This document shows, piece after piece, positions 51,235-64,000 of a stretch of 64,000 nucleotides of DNA. Origin of the DNA: Chimonanthus salicifolius (Eukaryota; Streptophyta; Magnoliopsida; Laurales; Calycanthaceae); the NCBI GenBank assembly GCA_013350335.1, contig CM023540.1, positions 28,933,175-28,997,174 on the forward strand. Reading direction: 5' to 3'. Each line of letters opens with the position of its first letter. The first letter of the stretch is position 1. Below the pieces are notes generated by a model. That model saw nothing but the letters and a program-made list of their open reading frames with translations, was not told the DNA's origin and did no database searches. The position numbers and the translations under genes are program-made.

Positions 51235-54200
51235 TTAGCTCATCAAAACCATGAAGAAAGCCAACAGCGAAGACAAAAAATGATGATGAAAATCGGCTTT
51301 AGGAACTGGACCAGCAACATTTGAATTGGCTTCCGCAGGTGAGAAGCTCCCATTAGGCGTGTTTGCAGTAAGAACAACGACGATCCAGTTGTCTTCAGAA
51401 GCAATTCCAGCTCCAATGTACAGGCTGTCATTCAGATACTGAGAGTACTGGGATTGTGTGAAATTGGAAAGCACAAGACTCGTCTCCAGGTTTGGAACAC
51501 AAGCAGGCATTATGACACCACCTCTGGTAACAGATATGTTAAGATGGCAGTGGTCTAGAAGCTGGGGGTAGTTGGAAAACTGCTCTTCAGTCCCAGGAAC
51601 AGTATCGGCGCCTGTGGTGTTGCTGCAGTCTTGGTTCTTGAATTGGTTAGCCATTTCATCAGCCAAGCAATCGGCATTTTCGTTCTCTGTCAGCGCTGAC
51701 AGGTTTAAGGATGCACGGTATCTGTTTATGCTGTTAAGAAGTTGATCTTTAGCATCTGCAGAAGGAGGTTTAGTTAACTTGGTGTAAAATGTAGTTCAAG
51801 AAAAAATAAAAAAGTAGAGAAGATATCATATGCAGCACACAAAACACTACTGCACTTCCTTTTTCATTTGATTTTTTATTTTTCCAAGTATGCACCTAAA
51901 TTTTATATTACAGCACAACTGTTAACTTGGCAAGTACTCTGTAAATGTGCAATTTTAAATGTTGTGGGTTCATATTGCCATTTCAAATGAAAGAATGGTT
52001 CATAAATAATAGACCTAGCAAATGGATGCCAACTATGTGATTCGATACAGAATTTTGTATGCATATGTAAATGAAATGGTTGTCGGAAAAGCAAAGAAAT
52101 CACGACGAAGTGAAAAACACATAAAATACAGCAAGGTTCAGCAGTGTGCCCATGTCCTTAGTGAGATAAGAGCAATTCATCTCTAATAATATATATTATA
52201 TATTTTTGAAAGGTAGCTATACTATTCACAAGAAAGGAAAACCTTTACAAAAAGAGGTATACAAAACCGAGCACATGATGCCCGCCACCCCATCAACCCA
52301 GCAATAAACAACCAAACAACCTTATTATGTATCTGGTGAAATTTGCGGGCACCAAACAACCCTCACCAAGCAAAATACAAAATGCAAAATGCAACCCTAA
52401 AGGTCTCTCAAGAGATATTACGTGTCTGGTGAAATTACAATCATACCCTTGCACCCTAGAGGCCACCACAAAATACAGGACATCTTCACAACAAATGGTA
52501 ACGTGGCTCAAAGTTACAACCTTGGTGGTTGCAATAGTATCACAGCTCTTGTGAAGACAAAGTTGCATGGTTAATGGATTTTTTTTTAACCCATTAACAG
52601 GGCCCAATTTATGCAAAACATGTCAATTTAATTAGACCAGCAAGATTTTTGTCAAAAACATTGAAAAGGTTATGAAACTTGACACTGACATATATGTTGG
52701 TATGGATATAAGGTGTCAAAGATGGGGTGAAACTGGAGATGTTGAATATCAACAAATGGTCAGTCTCTCACTCTCTCAGCTAGAAGGAGAAGGGAAGGTA
52801 GGAGGGAGTCATAGTTGAATTCCTAATAAGGAAACAAACTCATTTGTGAGGAATGACCAACTAGATCAGATCAACTGACTATAGAGGTATTGAAAAATGT
52901 GCTACTAAATAGATTCTAATCTATCAGTATACAATTAAGATAATTGTCTACATAGAAACAAATAATTTAGAATCAAATAGTCAGTTTATGGATACAGCTA
53001 ACATAGAAAAAAATGGATAAATGTAATTATGGTTTCTTTCCTCACATCTTGATCACTCCTACATGTGCAAAATTTGTGAGTTAAGAAACATGGAAAAGAA
53101 ATATTAAACCCAAACATGTTGGTTCTGTTGATTGTTGCAAAGTATACAGAGAAGACACAATATAGACTAATCGAGGATGGAACTGATAACCTAACTGTTT
53201 TTTTTTTTGGTATGATAGCGATACCGAACTATATCAACCTCAATCAGGGCAAAACCATGTCCTGTCAAACAACACATGGATTGTAGGACGTCCATACAAG
53301 TTGGGCCTCAAAATGACCTAACTTTTGCACAACAGACGAAGAATGGAAGATTGCCAAGTTTCTCGTGTTTGACAAATATGACTTATCATCCAGTCTGCTT
53401 TGACTTACATGTATCCAGGAATCAATCTTAGCCCTACTTGTACTTTGCTGGGCCAGAGAGATACAAGATAGACCTCCACTCCATTTTTTGATTCTCACCC
53501 ATTCAGGATGCCCCTGGTTTCCTTTTTAACTTCTTGGATATTAAATTCCTCAAGATGCTTGACAAGATAGAGACATTTCACAGTTCACATTTATGTGGGT
53601 AGTCTAGCTTTTATAATGATGATTGCTAGTAGACTAGGAACTACTACACCCAAAGTTTAAAACTCACACTGTTCTTCTAAATTCTTCAAAAGAAGGCTTT
53701 ATGCACGTTAGCATTCATAAAAAAAAACTTCATGCATGTTAGTAAGAAACCCCAACACTTCACCAAGAAAGTGATTGCAATGAAAATATCACTTCATATG
53801 CCATAGTAAATAAAAAATTCATGACCAAACTCCAAGGCCAGACTGGGAATTCAGGGTCCATAACCATGTCAATAGAGGTCCTTGGTTGTAGCACTCAGTC
53901 TCATCAACAAACTGAGGATCTGATTTATTTACGTTTGACTAGAACTGTAAACCTGATTGCAAAATTGCATTAGTAGAAAAACACATAAAAATCTTAGCAA
54001 AGTGTTAGCATTTTTTAAGAGGCATCACTTCCTCCAACCAATGCTTGCAATTTGATTCTTCATTAGATTTCACACATTTTTTTTTTCACAGTAGGCATTT
54101 CTATTGTGAGAGAACATTATTAATCACCATAGCGTCAAAACATCAATACAGTATGCATAACCAAATTAAGAGACATTATGAATCTGTTTCCAGTGCTAAC

Positions 54201-55271
54201 ATTGATTGATTTATTTGCAAGTAAAAAGTCAATGATGAGGAGAAAACCCCATTAATAATTTGGAATCCATAAAAAATTGGATTTGCAAGTTTCCATTTTT
54301 AACAGTTCAGACATTTCCATTGCCGAGGGACAGTAGGAATCATTTACCCACATACACTCCCAACAATACCACCAAACAAGTCTTATTTATGTATTTCTCA
54401 CATCATCCACCACTCACCCAAATACCACCTTCAATGAATAACTCGAGGCTTCCATCTAACGTGGACTGGATTCCTCATCTAATCAACGTAAATAGAGATG
54501 GGCTCTAAAAATCAATGTTTTATGATGCCAAAATTTCAAACCAAAATCAAACAGCCGTGACGGGGATGAAACTTCAGCTTTACCAAATCCACATGGTCTC
54601 CAAGACATCCCAACCATGTGAGGCCCAGACCACAAATTGGAAAGTAAGGAGTTTCCTTGGCATAACTCTTTTCAACTACCTACTGCTATATTTTCATAAG
54701 ATCTAACTCAACGACACAAGACCTAAAATAAAGACAAACCATTACAGATTGAAATTAAGCATCCCAACTTCCAGATGTAACATGTATCCATTTCAATCAA
54801 ACACAAAAATGTTCATAACATACGTCCGATCAATCTCCAGATTATCACTGCCCATAACTCCAAAAACATTTCAATCCTTTTTTTTTTTTTTTAAATCATA
54901 TGATATGGTTTCTTCACCAGATTTCTATTTACATTACAAATCCAACGCCAAAACGAATATCCATTTACCTAAACCCATAAAGCGACACTAACTGATAAAA
55001 CAAATTAAGACCCAATTCATAAAATGCGTTTCTTCATCAGATTTCTATATACATTACAAATACCAACACCGAAAATAATACAAGAACATTACTGCCCAAA
55101 AAATAAGCTAAGATATAATCCCTTTATTCATCAATTTGTACGTACATTACAAAATCCAACACCAAAACTGAAACCATTTGCCTAAGACCCATAAAAATGT
55201 CATTGCCGAAGAGAATAAATCAAGACCCATTTCATACAATGCTTTCAATTCAGGACTTCTCAAATCAAAAC

Positions 55272-55338
<67 letters not shown>

Positions 55339-55427
55339 TGTGGAATGTTACCATCAGCTTTAGTTGAGTTCGGGAGCAGAAAAATTGCAGGAACAAGGAA
55401 GAGGAGGAGGTGGAAACGAAGGTCCAT
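51235..55427 (-). CDS. GPI-anchored membrane glycoprotein, At5g19230-19250/At3g06035 family
   Basis: Two exons: 55352-55427 (ATG 55425-55427) and 51235-51755 (TAA 51235-51237), separated by a 3.6 kb phase-1 intron. The 198-residue product has a signal peptide (residues 1 to about 23, core LLLFLVPAIFLLP). A Cys-containing ectodomain follows, with the family blocks KDQLLNSINRYRASLNLSA and ENADCLADEMANQF. There are six N-glycosylation sequons (NLS, NTT, NIS, NFT, NDS, NGS). A small-residue stretch leads into a hydrophobic C-terminal tail ending LLAFFMVLMS, which is typical of GPI attachment. It should sit on the outer face of the plasma membrane. The biochemical function of this family is unknown to me. 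Its neighbour APL1 is also its neighbour in Arabidopsis. The frame is intact throughout and the length is close to that of the Arabidopsis members. Confidence 0.92.
52200..52330 (-). mobile_element. LINE 3' UTR fragment in the GPI gene intron
   Basis: On the plus strand tttttgaaaggtagctatac begins a segment ending acaaccaaacaacc. It matches the 3' end of the LINE at 16055-16165 (tttgaaaggtaattg, cgcc, ccaaacaacc). No coding part remains. Confidence 0.5.
53199..53560 (-). mobile_element. Poly-A retroelement remnant in the GPI gene intron
   Basis: The minus strand ends with ggtatcgctatcataccaaa and a run of about 11 A. The upstream 77-codon frame (53265-53498) reads like a decayed retroelement tail (RIKKWSGGLSC, SWIHVSQSRLDDKSY), but I cannot name the family. 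Confidence 0.4.
55277..55334. repeat. (AG)29 microsatellite beside GPI-gene exon 1
   Basis: Pure AG repeat that reads (CT)29 in the transcript, starting 17 bases inside intron 1 from the donor at 55351. Confidence 0.97.
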
Positions 55428-56810
55428 TGCTGCTGTATGAGGGAGGATTCGATGAAGAAAGAAGCAAGAAAAAAAATGAAGAAAACTGGAAATGCAAGTC
55501 AGCTTGAAAGAACAGCGAAAGCGTGGCTGTTGCAGACAATTTTCAATTCATTTCTTCGTCGGTTGTTGCACAAGTCCTACAGTCCATCTAAGGTCATGGA
55601 GAAAGGTAAACGCGTGGCATGTGTTGGAGAAGATCCTCATCCTGGCCACGCATCATTTTTCCAAAGGAATGGCGGGCTTAAATGGAGTGGGACCGATCTT
55701 GTGATAAAATTTAAATGGACGGATGAATGATCACGTGGAATATTAATTAAAAGATTATTATTAATATATTGATGTTGATATTGATGGTCTATTAAATGGG
55801 GGTAATGATCAATTTGTTAATTTTTTTATTAAAAATATCTTAATTTAATTAACTAAGTTAATATTTTTAAAGTCCGTAACATTTGAAGATTGAAAATGTT
55901 GTATAAAATGTTGAAAATCTTTAAAAATATAATTTTTATTGATTGAATGAAGGTTATTTTTTTAAATCATATATGAAAAAAATGCTCTTCAAACATATTA
56001 TAACCTATTTGATGGGCTCAGGGCCGGCGCGCTTAGGGCCTCTCAATTTGACCAATGGCCTAGGGCCTCACCAGTATGCTGATCTTAGGGCCCCTGAAAT
56101 TCCAGGGCGGGATGGGCCATAATTAAATATGGTTTTAGACTCTTGCATTCTATCATGCACTAATCAGCTTAGTTACTAAATTATTCATAATAGAATCATT
56201 GAGATTTTTTCAAGATTAAATGAAATTATTAAATTAGTATTTTTATTTAGAACACTCAATCTAACGATGTATATGTAATAGTTAGACATCAACCCAATTA
56301 AATTTGGAGAATAAGAAAAACATTTTCAATAATTTAAATTCATAGCATGAGAGTTGTACTAGGTTCTAAGTTTTGATTGGAAGAACGTTTTTGACTTTAA
56401 GATAGACTGAATTTTTTTTAGTATAAATCATATTTTTGAAAAATATATGTTTTAACTTGAGATCAAATAAAAAAATTCAGTTAAACTTTTAGATTTCAGT
56501 CAAAATTTATAAATTGAGGCCTTTGCATTGAACTTTGGATAGGATTTTTTTTATTTATTAAAAAACCTTATTCATAATTAAATTTGATAATAAGCTGATT
56601 GGCTATTTCATCATCATAAGACACAAACTTACAATTTTTGAGTTGTAACAAAGTTCGACTTCTTTGATACGTAGCATTTGTCAACAGCGGGCCTTAATGT
56701 TCAGCTTCTTAATTAGGAGGTCTATTCGATAATTATAAAATACAAATATACAATTTTATAATTACATCAATGAGCATTTACTTTTACAATAGAGACTATC
56801 AATAAATAGT

Positions 56811-56990
56811 ACTCCATCTGTTCATTTTAATTATCCCATTTTAAAATTTTGAAATTTTTAAGAAAGCTTTCAAAAGTCTTATGAATTTCTCTCTAACATT
56901 TTTTAATTCTTTTAAAATATATATGAGACAATTATTTTAGAACAGTGTTAAAATACATATGAGACTACTAAATTAGAATAAAGAGAACAG
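56811..56990. mobile_element. Decayed Stowaway-like MITE
   Basis: Left end ctccatctgttcattttaat resembles the Stowaway terminus. The right end (attagaataaagagaacagat) is an imperfect inverted copy. Internal sequence has no coding content. Confidence 0.45.
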
Positions 56991-57420
56991 ATAATAATAT
57001 TAAAATGGTTGACAAGAACTTTTCAGATAACTTATGGGTTTTAAGTCCTGTGAAAGCTTAATCTAGATTTATGGGATAAATTACTAGATCTAGATGATGA
57101 TGAATGACATTAGATAGGGCGGTTGTTATCAAATTTAAATAGGAAGAGCAAAGAAATGAGACTTCTCTTTGTCACGAGATTAAGGCTCTTTTTATGGAGC
57201 AAAAAGCACGAAATCTTTCTCAAATTCATTTTCTATGGGAGGAGTTTATTTATTTTTACTAAGTACAATCTATTTTATTTGTGAGATAATATCTTGTTTA
57301 TTTTGTACATATAAGATTTTGACGTAAACAACAGAAATGTTCGATTTTTATGGTTTAATACAGTGCCGCATTTCATGATGGCTTTTAAGTGATATGAATT
57401 GTATCCAAATAATCTATATC

Positions 57421-57577
57421 GATGTGGCTCAATTGGTTGCCTGCCGTCTTAAAAAGTGGGAGATTGTGGTTTCGAATCCCCATGACCTAATCTTGATGTG
57501 CCTCAAGATAGTGGACTTATGCATGAGAGTTTTAACAGGACTGTATCTGAGTTTTCCACACGTTAATCCAAAAAAAT
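57421..57577 (+). mobile_element. tRNA-derived SINE upstream of APL1
   Basis: A box gtggctcaattggttgcc (57424-57441) and B box gtggtttcgaatccccatg (around 57467-57485), ending in ccaaaaaaa at 57568-57576. Lies 400 bases upstream of the APL1 start codon. Target duplication not clear. Confidence 0.72.
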
Positions 57578-57982
57578 TATATCTAAATATAAATTTTCTT
57601 ATAAAATTGATTCAGTGGAAGAAATTGATGGACAACCAACCCCTTTAGATCTTGGTATTGACCCGTGACTCAAACCTTGAGCCCAGTAAAATCTTTGGTC
57701 TTACCATTTAATCTCGAAGAAAGGTGGGGGCAACTCTGTAAATGCATCTGTTTGCAATGGATGGTCCACAAAAAATCACAGAAAGAGAGAAAATTGGTGG
57801 ACATTGTTCTCTTTGGATAATATGGCCAATGCTTCCACCACATGAAGGATTCAAAATCAAACGCTCATATTACTATTGGTTGACTCTCTCTGCACATCTT
57901 CAACTCCAAATTTCTTCCCCTTCACTGCCACCAGACAAGCTTGTACATTCATCCCTTTCTTCTCTTTGAATTCTTGTGGAGA

Positions 57983-64000
<6,018 letters not shown>

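Larger units (their letters stand above)
55428..57982. promoter_or_regulatory. Divergent spacer between the GPI gene and APL1
   Basis: About 2.6 kb between start codons, AT-rich in the middle. It contains a decayed Stowaway-like element at about 56811-56990 and a SINE at 57421-57577. Promoters of both genes must lie near its two ends. I could not assign specific elements. Confidence 0.55.

Noticed and set aside
55178..55363. Open frame ending in (RE)n
   Set aside because: Translation of the AG microsatellite antisense to the GPI gene.

Overview
This window looks like nuclear DNA from a flowering plant. It is AT-rich, its genes are split by many GT-AG introns, and those introns are packed with nested plant-type retroelements (LINE pieces, tRNA-derived SINEs, TRIMs) and MITEs. 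The species cannot be named from the sequence. The long, repeat-swollen introns suggest a medium to large genome.

Four protein-coding genes account for nearly all recognisable coding sequence. (1) Minus strand, 25396 down to 3564, 16 exons: mitochondrial delta-1-pyrroline-5-carboxylate dehydrogenase (P5CDH, ALDH12A1 type), the second step of proline breakdown. (2) Plus strand, 28467 to 48813, 13 exons: SCY2, the second plastid SecY translocase, thought to act at the inner envelope. (3) Minus strand, 55427 down to 51235, 2 exons: a small secreted GPI-anchored glycoprotein of the At5g19230-19250/At3g06035 family. (4) Plus strand, from 57983 and running off the right edge: the large subunit of ADP-glucose pyrophosphorylase (APL1 type), the plastid enzyme that commits carbon to starch. 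Exons 1-8 are present and about the last 40% of the protein is missing. P5CDH and SCY2 are divergent across a 3 kb spacer. SCY2 and the GPI gene converge. The GPI gene and APL1 are divergent, and this pairing matches Arabidopsis chromosome 5 (At5g19220 = APL1, next to At5g19230-19250).

Exon boundaries were set by hand from splice consensus, codon phase and remembered family sequences. Phases agree across all junctions. The exceptions are three single-base insertions: two in P5CDH (exons 13 and 14) and one in SCY2 (exon 6). Each is an extra C on the coding strand and each breaks the frame, while the surrounding protein stays highly conserved. They are either very recent lesions or uncorrected assembly errors.

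The introns hold about a dozen LINE fragments, a fragment of an RTE-type retroelement, at least four SINEs (three with clear target-site duplications), two TRIM elements of one family (one nested inside a LINE), a hAT element with an 8 bp target duplication that itself carries a LINE piece, a Stowaway MITE and other inverted-repeat elements. The P5CDH/SCY2 spacer contains two adjacent fold-back elements. No CRISPR array, rRNA gene, intact tRNA gene or clearly novel multi-gene system was found. The most interesting items are the shared insertion lesions, a LINE that inserted exactly on a P5CDH splice donor and duplicated it, the TRIM pair, and the twin fold-back elements between two divergent promoters.
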